From Paludibacteraceae bacterium (GTDB lineage Bacteria; Bacteroidota; Bacteroidia; Bacteroidales; Paludibacteraceae), in assembly GCA_028694215.1 (NCBI GenBank), contig JAQUTW010000013.1, forward strand, positions 1 to 53,487: a stretch of DNA of 53,487 nt, written 5' to 3'. The position numbers and the translations under genes were made by a program. Below the pieces are notes generated by a model. That model saw only the letters and a program-made list of their open reading frames with translations. It was not told where the DNA came from and made no database searches. This document shows positions 8,793 to 17,360 of this stretch, piece after piece (position 1 is the first letter of the stretch; the number at the start of each line of letters is the position of its first letter).

Positions 8793-10877
8793 ATGAAAAC
8801 TAAAATTTTTACCATTATGGCAATAGCTACTGCGCTTACAGCGTGCAATGCTCCACAACAAGATGCCAATCTGATTGGCAAAAGCAATTTAAAAATTGAA
8901 AACGGCCGTATGACTCCCGAAGCACTTTGGGCTTTCGGACGCTTAGGCGATATGCAAGTCAATCCCGACGGCACACGCATACTTTACGGCGTAACTTACT
9001 ACAGCGTAGCCGAAAACAAAAGTAATCGCGAAATATTTGTGATGAATACAGACGGCAGCAATGTGCAGCAAATCACCCACTCTGCCAAAAGCGAATATAC
9101 CGCCAAATGGGTAAAAGACGGTAAAAAAGTAGCATTTCTGACTGCCGAAAGTGGCAGCGTACAATTGTGGGAAATGAATCCCGACGGCACCAAGCGCACA
9201 CAAATCACCAATCGCGATGGCGGCATCGGTGATTTCTTATATGCACCCGACGGCAAAACGATTCTGCTGATTGCAGACGTTAAATACGGCGAACGCACAG
9301 CCGACATCTATACCGACCTGCCAAAAGCTACCGGCAAAGTAATTGACGATTTGATGTATCGCCATTGGGACGAATGGGTAGAAACCATTCCACATCCTTT
9401 TTTAGTGGATTACGACGGTAAAAACGTATCAAACGAACGCGATATTTTGGCAAACGAGCCTTACGAATGTCCGATGAAACCATTTGGCAGTGTCGAGCAA
9501 ATCGCTTTTTCGCCGGACAGCAAAACCATAGCGTACACTTGTCGTAAAAAGACCGGTATTGATTATGCCGTTTCAACCAATTCCGATATTTATCTGTACA
9601 ACATAGCACAAGGCAAAACCGTCAAAAATCTGACAGAAGGCATGATGGGCTACGACATTAATCCCACATTTTCGCACGACGGCACCAAAATAGCTTTTGA
9701 AAGCATGGAGCACGACGGCAACGAATCGGATAAAAACCGTCTGTTCGTAATGGATTTGACCACAGGACAACACACCGACATCAGTGCCGATTGGGATCAA
9801 AGTTGTGCCACATTAGTTTGGAGCAAAACGGGTGAAAACATATTTCTAACCAGCTGTCAACATGGCACTACACAAATTTACCAAGTTAATATTGCCACAA
9901 AAGTATTTACGCAAATCACCGAAGGCACACACGATTACGAAAGTATTGCTCTAACTTCAAACGGACTTGTCGGTGTACGCCATTCGATGAGCGCGCCAAA
10001 CGATATTTACGCCATCGATACAACTTCAGGTGAACAAAAGCAGTTGTCGTTCGAAAACAAGAATCTGCTCAGCCAGATGGAAATGGGACGCGTGGAAGAA
10101 CGCTGGATGAAAACAACCGACGGCAAACAAATGCTCGTTTGGGTTATCTATCCGCCAAAGTTTGACCTAAACAAAAAATATCCGACTTTATTGTATTGCG
10201 AAGGAGGTCCGCAAAGTCCGGTCAGCCAGTTTTGGAGCTACCGCTGGAATTTTCAGATGATGGCAGCCAACGATTACATCATCGTGGCGCCCAATCGTCG
10301 CGGTTTGTACGGCTTCGGCAACGAGTGGTTGGAACAAATCAGTGGCGACTACGGCGGACAATGTATGAAAGATTATTTTACTGCCATCGATACTTTCTGT
10401 CAAGAGCCGTTTGTTGATACCGACCACCTCGGTTGCGTGGGAGCAAGTTTTGGCGGTTATTCGGTTTATTGGATTGCCGGTCATCACAACAAACGTTTCA
10501 AAGCATTTATCGCCCACGATGGCATGTTCAACTTTGAACAGCAATATTTGGAAACGGAAGAGATGTGGTTTGTCAACCGCGACCTCGGGGGAGCTTATTG
10601 GGAAACAGACAATGCCACGGCACAAAAATCATACGCCTGTTCTCCACATCTGTTTGTAGATAAATGGGACACACCTATTCTTTGCATTCATGGTGAAAAA
10701 GATTATCGCATATTGGCTTCGCAAGGCATGGCAGCTTTCAATGCCGCAAAACTCCGCGGTGTTCCTGCCGAATTACTTATTTTCCCTGACGAAAATCATT
10801 GGGTACTGCAACCACAAAACGGCATTTTGTGGCAACGTACATTTTTTGCATGGCTTGACAAATGGTTGAAACAATAA
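8793..10877 (+). CDS. S9 family prolyl-oligopeptidase / acylaminoacyl-peptidase-like lipoprotein
   Basis: Serine exopeptidase acting on short peptides, probably lipid-anchored in the periplasm or outer membrane. The 694-residue product starts MKTKIFTIMAIATALTAC with a lipobox Cys at residue 18. Residues about 40-400 form a WD40/TolB-like beta-propeller (repeats such as DMQVNPDGTRILYG, QIAFSPDSKTIAYT, NPTFSHDGTKIAFE). The C-terminal alpha/beta hydrolase carries the triad Ser552 in GASFGGY, Asp637 in HGEKDYR and His669 in ENHW. An in-frame ATG at 8763 is rejected because the promoter box overlaps it. It stands alone between terminators. Substrate preference is not visible. Confidence 0.93.
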   Translation: MKTKIFTIMAIATALTACNAPQQDANLIGKSNLKIENGRMTPEALWAFGRLGDMQVNPDGTRILYGVTYYSVAENKSNREIFVMNTDGSNVQQITHSAKSEYTAKWVKDGKKVAFLTAESGSVQLWEMNPDGTKRTQITNRDGGIGDFLYAPDGKTILLIADVKYGERTADIYTDLPKATGKVIDDLMYRHWDEWVETIPHPFLVDYDGKNVSNERDILANEPYECPMKPFGSVEQIAFSPDSKTIAYTCRKKTGIDYAVSTNSDIYLYNIAQGKTVKNLTEGMMGYDINPTFSHDGTKIAFESMEHDGNESDKNRLFVMDLTTGQHTDISADWDQSCATLVWSKTGENIFLTSCQHGTTQIYQVNIATKVFTQITEGTHDYESIALTSNGLVGVRHSMSAPNDIYAIDTTSGEQKQLSFENKNLLSQMEMGRVEERWMKTTDGKQMLVWVIYPPKFDLNKKYPTLLYCEGGPQSPVSQFWSYRWNFQMMAANDYIIVAPNRRGLYGFGNEWLEQISGDYGGQCMKDYFTAIDTFCQEPFVDTDHLGCVGASFGGYSVYWIAGHHNKRFKAFIAHDGMFNFEQQYLETEEMWFVNRDLGGAYWETDNATAQKSYACSPHLFVDKWDTPILCIHGEKDYRILASQGMAAFNAAKLRGVPAELLIFPDENHWVLQPQNGILWQRTFFAWLDKWLKQ

Positions 10878-10879
10878 CA

Positions 10880-10914
10880 AAAAAACGTTCCGCAAATTGT
10901 GGAACGTTTTTTTG
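10880..10914. terminator. Bidirectional terminator between convergent genes
   Basis: AAAAAACGTTCC / GGAACGTTTTTT (12 bp) with a 9-nt loop. A and T tracts on both sides serve the S9 peptidase (+, stop 10877) and the five-gene operon (-, stop 10934). Confidence 0.85.
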
Positions 10915-10933
10915 TTAAATATGAAATATACTT

Positions 10934-11845
10934 TCAACGTACAAAGAATTGATTGGAAACCTTTTTGAGACCAAATTTATAAATGACTTCCAAATAATTT
11001 GACTCATCTTCATAACAAGATTCATACGAATAACTCACTTCCATAACCGTGCCATCTATGTCGTAAGCCATTTGAGTCAGACAATTCGATTTAAACTGCG
11101 GTTTCAAGGTTGTTACCAATCGTTTGTTTCCCAAATAGATACCATACACCAATTTCTCACGCGATACGGATTCCAACTTCAAAAAGATATTGTCATACAT
11201 TTTATTGTAACGCGAAATTATCGAAGCACACACATTAAAACGTGAATCGCCATCCAATAAACCTTTCTGAAAGACTTTTACCTCTGCTATTTTATCCGAT
11301 ATATCTTCAACAGCCGTAATCTCTTCAAAATCTTCATCTATAAACTCCTGCAATTGCAAATTCAAAGACATTTCGCGAGATTCAAAAACATCCATCAACT
11401 TGCTTAAATCAAATGTACTGAATGGATATTTAACATGATAACGATAAAAGTATTCTTTATTCTTCTTTATTTTCTCCCAGTAAAAATCACTGGCTTTGGA
11501 AAGTGTTACTTCCTGTAAAAACGGCATATTGGCTCCACGCGTCTTAATTTCGGACAAAAATTGTGTTCGAATATCAGGCACACCTTCAATGGTAATTTCC
11601 CGAACATTAAGCGAAGATTCCGTTTCCACACGTTCTGCCACTGCCGACAAAACCTGTTTTTTAATTTGTAAAAGAGCAGTCTCTTTGGCAGTTTCCAATG
11701 TACTTCCCGTCCCCGAAACAATTAAAAAATCTTTTTCAAGACCATTTACCCATTTCGGTTGACGTGACGATTTATCGACCACTTTTTCGCCGGCAAAAGC
11801 GCAAAGTGGTATCAACAAACTGAATATGAAAATTAGTTTTTTCAT
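10934..11845 (-). CDS. LPP20-like exported protein of unknown function
   Basis: 303 residues with a Sec signal (MKKLIFIFSLLIPLCAFA, then GEKVVDKSSR). Residues about 30-100 (PKWVNGLEKDFLIVSGTGST, ETAKETALLQIKKQV) resemble the LPP20 fold, where an aromatic-rich start is followed by an amphipathic helix of Ala/Lys repeats. The remaining 200 residues are not recognised. It is the last gene of a five-gene leftward operon and starts 1 bp after the stop of the preceding gene, so translational coupling is likely. LPP20 domains occur in envelope lipoproteins, but no lipobox Cys is present here. Role unknown, presumably periplasmic. Confidence 0.7.
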   Translation of the reverse strand: MKKLIFIFSLLIPLCAFAGEKVVDKSSRQPKWVNGLEKDFLIVSGTGSTLETAKETALLQIKKQVLSAVAERVETESSLNVREITIEGVPDIRTQFLSEIKTRGANMPFLQEVTLSKASDFYWEKIKKNKEYFYRYHVKYPFSTFDLSKLMDVFESREMSLNLQLQEFIDEDFEEITAVEDISDKIAEVKVFQKGLLDGDSRFNVCASIISRYNKMYDNIFLKLESVSREKLVYGIYLGNKRLVTTLKPQFKSNCLTQMAYDIDGTVMEVSYSYESCYEDESNYLEVIYKFGLKKVSNQFFVR

Positions 11846-11846
11846 A

Positions 11847-12830
11847 TTACCACCATGATTTTATATGATACTCCACCTGCGGCTGATGTTTGGCAGATTC
11901 TATGCCAACAGCACGATAAGCTTCTATCGACGACATTTTTTCTTCGTGAGCTAAATCTTGTGCTTTAAATCTATATGCCCATTCACGATCTTCAAGTTCT
12001 TTGTCTCTATCACGAATTTCTTTCACACCGGCAGCAATTTTATTGTTCAATTCTACTACTTTACCATAAGAAGGTGCATGCGGATCGATGGTTGACAAAA
12101 TAATTGCAGCCTCTTCCGCTCCATCTAAGTCCTGTCTTGCCGACCAAATATTATTAGCAGCTGTAAGTTTAGTCAAACAATCTTTTTCCACTTTTTCCAA
12201 GAAAATCGGTTGAACGGCATCCATTGCATTGTCAAAACATTCTTTACAAACTTCAGGCACTGTCAACAATTGTACAATAGCGGCATCATAATCGTTCTGC
12301 TGCGCCACAGTCTGTGCTTTTTTAATGATAAAATCGCACTGTGAATTATAATATTCTATAATCCGATTTTTGCCTTTGTCAATAAAAGCCTTAAAAATAG
12401 GATTATTCACGCTCATGGTTTTCAGAGCTGCCATATAAGCCTTTGTTTCCGTTTCGCCCACACCTTTCAGCGACAGCGATGTGCTTGAAAACAGCGTACC
12501 ATCAATACCATCACCAACATACAAGCCGACTTCCAACGTATAAGCATGCATCGGAGGAGCGGTTGGTGTAATTTCCTGATTTACCACCATCACATTGGCT
12601 GTAATAATGAAACGTTGATTGATCGTTCCTGACAAGCCATTTTTAGAAGCAATCTGCAACAATTTGTTTTTCAACATCTTTTGTGCAGCAGCCGGTATTT
12701 CCGATTCTTCGGGAATATAAGCCGTCAGAGCAATACGTCCAAAATCGTCCGTTTTAGCCCTATCGTTTTGAGCAAAAGTCAAAAACGGAACAATCAATAA
12801 AAAAAGCGAAATCCAATATTTTGTTTTCAT
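11847..12830 (-). CDS. Exported protein of unknown function, helical C-terminus
   Basis: 327 residues with a signal peptide (MKTKYWISLFLLIVPFLTFA, then QNDRAK). The N-terminal half is beta-rich (FGRIALTAYIPEE, INQRFIITANVMVV, AYTLEVGLYVGDG), reminiscent of TolB-N/CsgG-like accessory domains. The C-terminal half is helical with TPR-like spacing and paired cysteines (VPEVCKECFDNAMDAV) and ends in a charged probable coiled coil (EIRDRDKELEDREWAYR). It is the fourth gene of the operon. No enzyme motif is visible. The combination suggests a periplasmic scaffold or assembly factor, which is inference only. Confidence 0.65.
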   Translation of the reverse strand: MKTKYWISLFLLIVPFLTFAQNDRAKTDDFGRIALTAYIPEESEIPAAAQKMLKNKLLQIASKNGLSGTINQRFIITANVMVVNQEITPTAPPMHAYTLEVGLYVGDGIDGTLFSSTSLSLKGVGETETKAYMAALKTMSVNNPIFKAFIDKGKNRIIEYYNSQCDFIIKKAQTVAQQNDYDAAIVQLLTVPEVCKECFDNAMDAVQPIFLEKVEKDCLTKLTAANNIWSARQDLDGAEEAAIILSTIDPHAPSYGKVVELNNKIAAGVKEIRDRDKELEDREWAYRFKAQDLAHEEKMSSIEAYRAVGIESAKHQPQVEYHIKSWW

Positions 12831-12860
12831 AATTTTTGTTTTAAAAATTTGCTTTAAAAA

Positions 12861-13802
12861 TTATTTCTCTCCAATAACCAATTGTGCCTGACCAAGTCCC
12901 TGCATCATTAGTTTTGATTCTAATTGATAAACATCACGTAAATGTTTTTGCAATCCTCTGACCCAACCGCGTGCATCAACAGCTCTGTTTTTATCATTGA
13001 AAAGAGGAATTCTAACTTGTTCAAAATACATCATATTTTCCGTAGCATCAGTTGTACTGAAACGTCCCTGCACCGTATTATCTGCCATCCAGGCTTCTAT
13101 AATCTCGCTCAATTCCTGACCATCGAAATCGGTTTCCAAGCCATCTTCCATGCTGTTCCATGTTTTGATTCTTACCGTAATTTCACGACCATTGGCAAAC
13201 ATATCATCAAAATGAGCCTGCAACTGTGCATTAAAATTATCCAAATATGCCACTACCGCTTCTTCGAGTAAAACTGGTAATTCCGCTGAAAAAGTCGGAG
13301 CACTTGTCCCGGAAGCTCCGGCAATTTGTTTGTCGGTATAAGCATCAAGTCCCTGCAAATTAAATGTCAAAGATCTTTTTGGACCAACTTGATTGACACT
13401 CCATGTCAACTGCATCCAGATATCGGCTTTTGCTGTTTTTTTCAATTTATCAATAGGTGACTCTGCCACTTCTGAACCTTCTTTACTTGTCAGCATAGCA
13501 TCTTCGGCTGCCTGATTTTCGAGCGTTTTAAGAGCTGATTCTAAATTCTTCAACGGAAAGCCTCTTTCGGTCATCATCTCATTTATTTTGCTGATAGCAA
13601 GCAATAAATCTGTATTATTTTGCAATGCCGCCTTATAATCCGGCAATGTTATCGTTTTTCCTTGATTATCAAAGGTTTGAACATAACCATTTTTGATACA
13701 CCAAGCATCACTGGGAACTACCATAATGGTAGGTTTTTTAGCTTGTGAAAATGCGCAAAGTGACACACACAACAACGCCAAGACAAAATAATTTTTCTTC
13801 AT
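12861..13802 (-). CDS. Exported DUF6175-like protein
   Basis: 313 residues with a signal peptide (MKKNYFVLALLCVSLCAFS, then QAKKPTIMVVPSD). The opening TIMVVPSDAWCIKNG followed by a KINEMMTERGFPLKNLESAL stretch resembles a family I recall as DUF6175 from Bacteroides; I could not check this. The strand-helix order (an IMVVPSD strand, then a 'which version of the component' helix) is also like LpoB/CsgG-type domains that bind envelope machines. Third gene of the operon, 30 bp before the next gene. No catalytic residues are evident. Confidence 0.65.
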   Translation of the reverse strand: MKKNYFVLALLCVSLCAFSQAKKPTIMVVPSDAWCIKNGYVQTFDNQGKTITLPDYKAALQNNTDLLLAISKINEMMTERGFPLKNLESALKTLENQAAEDAMLTSKEGSEVAESPIDKLKKTAKADIWMQLTWSVNQVGPKRSLTFNLQGLDAYTDKQIAGASGTSAPTFSAELPVLLEEAVVAYLDNFNAQLQAHFDDMFANGREITVRIKTWNSMEDGLETDFDGQELSEIIEAWMADNTVQGRFSTTDATENMMYFEQVRIPLFNDKNRAVDARGWVRGLQKHLRDVYQLESKLMMQGLGQAQLVIGEK

Positions 13803-13820
13803 AATTTTATGTTTTATAAG

Positions 13821-14345
13821 TTAAAAACCACTACCTAAAGAACGGACAATACCTGCCGATTCCAATTCTTTACGCAAAGCATCTTTGGCTACTACAACAA
13901 CAATACCAATTTTATACTCTTTGCCAACTTTCTGAATATCTCCTTGACCGGGAGTTCCGTTATTTACCAATGTAACAAACTTTTGATATTTGCCACCATC
14001 GCTAAAAAAATCTTTAAAATAAGCTTCATGTTCTGTTTCTGCATTGAAATCCGTAATCAAAGGTTTTTGACCTTGAATGCGCATTCCATTTGCAGCAGGT
14101 ACATAACCTTTAAAAATAATGGCATGTACCGCACTTTTTGAAGCTTGAGCCACCGCTACTTTGGCTTTCTTCGAGTAAGTCCATATTTTTACCATAGCCA
14201 TACCTTGTTTGGCCTGACCAACTGTCGGTTCTACCTCATAACGCCATTGAAACATCTCTTTTTGCGCTTTCTTTTTGGCAGATGCAAATCCTGCTACAGG
14301 CAAAAGCAACAATACTGCCAACATCATTACATTAAATTTTTTCAT
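13821..14345 (-). CDS. Small exported protein of unknown function
   Basis: 174 residues with a signal peptide (MKKFNVMMLAVLLLLPVAGF, cleavage near ASA). The mature part is basic at its start (KKKAQKEMFQWRYEVEPTVG), predicted mostly beta, and ends KDALRKELESAGIVRSLGSGF. Second gene of the operon, 18 bp before the DUF6175-like gene. No domain recognised. The Lys-rich mature N-terminus could bind anionic envelope components, but nothing in the sequence proves it. Confidence 0.6.
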   Translation of the reverse strand: MKKFNVMMLAVLLLLPVAGFASAKKKAQKEMFQWRYEVEPTVGQAKQGMAMVKIWTYSKKAKVAVAQASKSAVHAIIFKGYVPAANGMRIQGQKPLITDFNAETEHEAYFKDFFSDGGKYQKFVTLVNNGTPGQGDIQKVGKEYKIGIVVVVAKDALRKELESAGIVRSLGSGF

Positions 14346-14465
14346 AAATAAATTAAATTTTAAATTAATAAATATGTGGTGAAATAACTTTTATCTCAAA
14401 AACTTTGGGAGTATCTGTTTTTATTTCTATAATGATTTAAAAATCACAGATTTTTACACAGTCAT

Positions 14466-15761
14466 TTACTTCGCTTTCTTATATTTTCCTTCAATAATCA
14501 ACATACCCGGATAGACCTCTCCTCCACCCGATTTCTTGAATAAAGTATAAGATAAGTCGGAACCTTCGTCTTTTTCTTCCGTAGCCATATAGCGATTATC
14601 CCATATTTTATCCTTTTCTGGTTTCAAAGTAGCTATTTTGCGATACATAGTTCTGCCTTCCTCATCTACCGACTGCTCCAATACTTGATAACTGCTTTTG
14701 GGGGTAACGCCTTCTTTCAAGCCAACTTTGGCTGCAATTCCCTGTATTTTCCCTTTATCATTTACAACAATTTCATAAATAGGAGTTTTAATTTTAAAAT
14801 CTTCATATTGTAACTGCAATGCTGCAATATTTTTATCCAACGAACGAGTACATACCGTTTTTATCAACTCTGACTGATCATATGTACCACGCAAAGCACC
14901 TTTTGAATCATATTCATATTCGGTAGCTGCCGGTACCATTCTAAATGTTGTTTTATCGTCAATAAAAGCCTGAATTTTGACAGGATCGGGAGTCTCTGTA
15001 TAATATTTTTCATAGAATATGGCAGCAACCGAATCATTCCATTCCAATTGATACAAGTAGGAATTGGTGCGTACCTTAAAACCGCTAACCATATCCGTTA
15101 TGTCTTTCGATAAATTAGTTATTTCTTTGGCCTCTTTTTCCATCCCCAACAATGCCCCGAGAATTCCCACAGTTCCTTCAATAATAGCTTGAGCCAACGC
15201 TGCCTGCTCTTCTTTATTTACATAGCTGATATCATTAACAACCACAAACGTATTGTGTAATAACTCCTCACCGGCATCTGCCAACATTGCCACACCACGA
15301 ACTGTATTTTGCGCATTGGCTACATCCAATTCAGTTGCATTATAATTGCCTCGTTCTGCAAGCAATTTAGTATTAAACGTATTATTGTCAGGATCGTAGT
15401 TAAACCATCTTGCCACCATTGCCTTTGCACAATCTTGGCTATTCAGGTATTCTGCTATTTTCGAGTTATTCAATTGCACTTCTTTTTTATTCAAAGCCCT
15501 TCCCCATGCCGTTTTCAAATTTAAATGACGATTATCCAATACACGTACACCTATATTGTGATCGTCATATTTATCCGGAATAGGAATAGCTAAAAATGCT
15601 GTTTGCAATTCATTGGCAAACGAATCTCCTTCATGATAAACCATCATGGTAGCTAACGAATTTCGGCGATATTTTGCTAATTCGCCATTGGAAACATTTT
15701 GCCCACACACAAAGGTTGTCCCTATAAAACACAGTAAAAATCCAAAATAAATTTTCCTCAT
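14466..15761 (-). CDS. Exported protein of unknown function, first gene of the five-gene envelope operon
   Basis: 431 residues with a signal peptide (MRKIYFGFLLCFIGTTFVCG). The central part has a glycine-rich hydrophobic stretch (IIEGTVGILGALLGMEKEAKE, about residues 190-210), and the C-terminus is beta-rich with a possible TRAM/SH3-like motif (GGGEVYPGMLIIEGKYKK). No known domain recognised. The gap to the next gene is 120 bp without an obvious terminator. A TAnnTTTG box at 15858-15865 probably starts the whole operon here. It has the features of an envelope protein but no visible enzymatic signature. Confidence 0.6.
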   Translation of the reverse strand: MRKIYFGFLLCFIGTTFVCGQNVSNGELAKYRRNSLATMMVYHEGDSFANELQTAFLAIPIPDKYDDHNIGVRVLDNRHLNLKTAWGRALNKKEVQLNNSKIAEYLNSQDCAKAMVARWFNYDPDNNTFNTKLLAERGNYNATELDVANAQNTVRGVAMLADAGEELLHNTFVVVNDISYVNKEEQAALAQAIIEGTVGILGALLGMEKEAKEITNLSKDITDMVSGFKVRTNSYLYQLEWNDSVAAIFYEKYYTETPDPVKIQAFIDDKTTFRMVPAATEYEYDSKGALRGTYDQSELIKTVCTRSLDKNIAALQLQYEDFKIKTPIYEIVVNDKGKIQGIAAKVGLKEGVTPKSSYQVLEQSVDEEGRTMYRKIATLKPEKDKIWDNRYMATEEKDEGSDLSYTLFKKSGGGEVYPGMLIIEGKYKKAK

Positions 15762-15857
15762 AACAAAAGATTGTTTTAATTAATATTTTAGAATTAGGTC
15801 AATACATAAAAATTAAAAAATTATCTATTTTACCAAAGTAATGATAAAAAAGATTGA

Positions 15858-15865
15858 CAAAGATA
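15858..15865 (-). promoter_or_regulatory. -7 promoter box of the five-gene envelope operon
   Basis: On the minus strand TATCTTTG matches TAnnTTTG. The implied start site lies near 15850, giving a leader of about 90 nt before the ATG at 15761. The -33 element is weak. Confidence 0.5.
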
Positions 15866-15950
15866 GCATTTTAAATTTATAAAAATAACGTCCTTAAACT
15901 TAAAAATCTATTTATTTATTAAAAAAACAAAAAAACCTCTATCTTGGTTC

Positions 15951-15995
15951 TATAAACAATAAAACCGCAATTAAATTGCGGTTTTATTGTTTATA
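15951..15995 (-). terminator. Terminator of the leftward peptidoglycan-sugar operon
   Basis: A perfect 21-bp inverted repeat with a TAA loop; the core is AAAACCGCAAT / ATTGCGGTTTT and the outer arms are TATAAACAAT / ATTGTTTATA. It lies 18 bp beyond the stop of the AmpG-like gene and is one of the most stable structures in the window. Confidence 0.88.
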
Positions 15996-16012
15996 TGCTC
16001 AAATAACATTTG

Positions 16013-17335
16013 TTATTTTCGTCCATATTCAGGGTCTATCCTACGATCAACAAAATAGGTAATAATTAACGTAGCCGCACAACATGCAATTACCATCCAG
16101 AAAAAATCAGTATAGCCAAGCAATTCCTGTAAATAACCGGCAAACATTCCTGGAATCATCATACTTGCAGCCATAAATGCCGTGCAAATGGCATAATGTG
16201 AAGTTTTTAATTCGCCTTCGGAAAAATACATCATATAAAGCATGTAAGCAGTGAATCCAAAACCATAGCCAAACTGTTCTATAGCAATGGCAACAGCAAT
16301 AGCCCAAATATTCGTCGGCATGAAAATGCCAAGATAAACAAAACTAAGACATGGCAAAGTCATACTTGCAGCCATCCACCAAATGGATTTTTTCAATCCC
16401 ACACGCGAAGCGAACAAACCACCAAGAACACCACCCAGCAAAAGGAAAAGGACTCCTATCAAACCATATACAAGTCCATAAGTTTCCTGAGACAATCCCA
16501 TTCCTCCCTGTTCGGGAGCTCCAAGTAAAAATGGAGCCACCATTTTCAGAAGAAATGCTTCCGGCAAACGATAAAGCAACATAAAAATAATAGCCAGCCA
16601 TACGCCCGGTTTTTTGAAATAAGAAACAAATGTGCGCCCAAACTCATACATAATTTTCTTTGCACTTGGTTTTTCATTGCCAATAGAAGAGTGGTCGCTT
16701 GTCGGTTTCGGAATAAAAAATGTATGCCAAACAGCCAAACCCGAAAATAGGAGAGCAGTAATAAGCATAGTATATTGCCACGAAGTCGGTATGTCTTCAC
16801 CATGACTCTCAAACCAACCTGCTACAAAAACGATTGCCGAATTGCAAAACACATTACTTAACCGATAGAAAACACTTCGAATACCAATAAATGCCGATTG
16901 TTTACTTTGCGTAAGTGCCAACATATAAAATCCATCAGCAGCAATATCGTGCGTCGCAGAAGCAAATGCAGTAATGATAAAAAGCAACAACGAGATATAA
17001 AACAGAGAGATTGGAGTTTCACCACTCTTAATTGTCGCCACATCAGGGTGAGGTATAGAAAGAGTAAGCAGAATCATTGCCGCAGCCATCAATATCTGCA
17101 TGGCAATAATCCACCAACGCTTGGTTTTAATAATATCTATAAATGGACTCCAAAGAGGTTTAATTACCCACGGAAGATATAGTAAAGATGTAAAAAGAGC
17201 CATCTGACCATTGGGAACTCCCATTTTGGTAAACATAACAACAGAAATGTTATTCACAAGAAAATAAGGAATTCCTTCGGCAAAATAGAGTGTTGGAATC
17301 CATGCCCAAGGCGAGAGATTTGTTTTGTTTGTCAT
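16013..17335 (-). CDS. ampG: AmpG-like MFS permease (muropeptide / amino-sugar importer)
   Basis: Inner-membrane major facilitator protein of 440 residues with about 12 hydrophobic segments. The N-terminus WIPTLYFAEGIPYFLVNNIS and the loop after TM2 (LPWVIKPLWSPFIDIIKTKR) match the AmpG/SLC33 branch, which imports GlcNAc-anhydroMurNAc and muropeptides in Gram-negatives. The HDIAADGFYMLAL segment is the corresponding TM4-5 motif. It is the last gene of the leftward operon and is followed by a strong terminator. With MurQ and a sugar kinase across the divergent promoter, transport of MurNAc-containing disaccharide or MurNAc is the best guess. The exact substrate (anhydro or reducing, with or without peptide) cannot be read. 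Confidence 0.82.
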   Translation of the reverse strand: MTNKTNLSPWAWIPTLYFAEGIPYFLVNNISVVMFTKMGVPNGQMALFTSLLYLPWVIKPLWSPFIDIIKTKRWWIIAMQILMAAAMILLTLSIPHPDVATIKSGETPISLFYISLLLFIITAFASATHDIAADGFYMLALTQSKQSAFIGIRSVFYRLSNVFCNSAIVFVAGWFESHGEDIPTSWQYTMLITALLFSGLAVWHTFFIPKPTSDHSSIGNEKPSAKKIMYEFGRTFVSYFKKPGVWLAIIFMLLYRLPEAFLLKMVAPFLLGAPEQGGMGLSQETYGLVYGLIGVLFLLLGGVLGGLFASRVGLKKSIWWMAASMTLPCLSFVYLGIFMPTNIWAIAVAIAIEQFGYGFGFTAYMLYMMYFSEGELKTSHYAICTAFMAASMMIPGMFAGYLQELLGYTDFFWMVIACCAATLIITYFVDRRIDPEYGRK

Positions 17336-17360
17336 AATAAATTATTAAAGAATTAAAATT

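Noticed and set aside
10188-10625. 145-codon antisense ORF within the S9 peptidase
   Set aside because: It lies opposite the catalytic domain and has no coding signature of its own.
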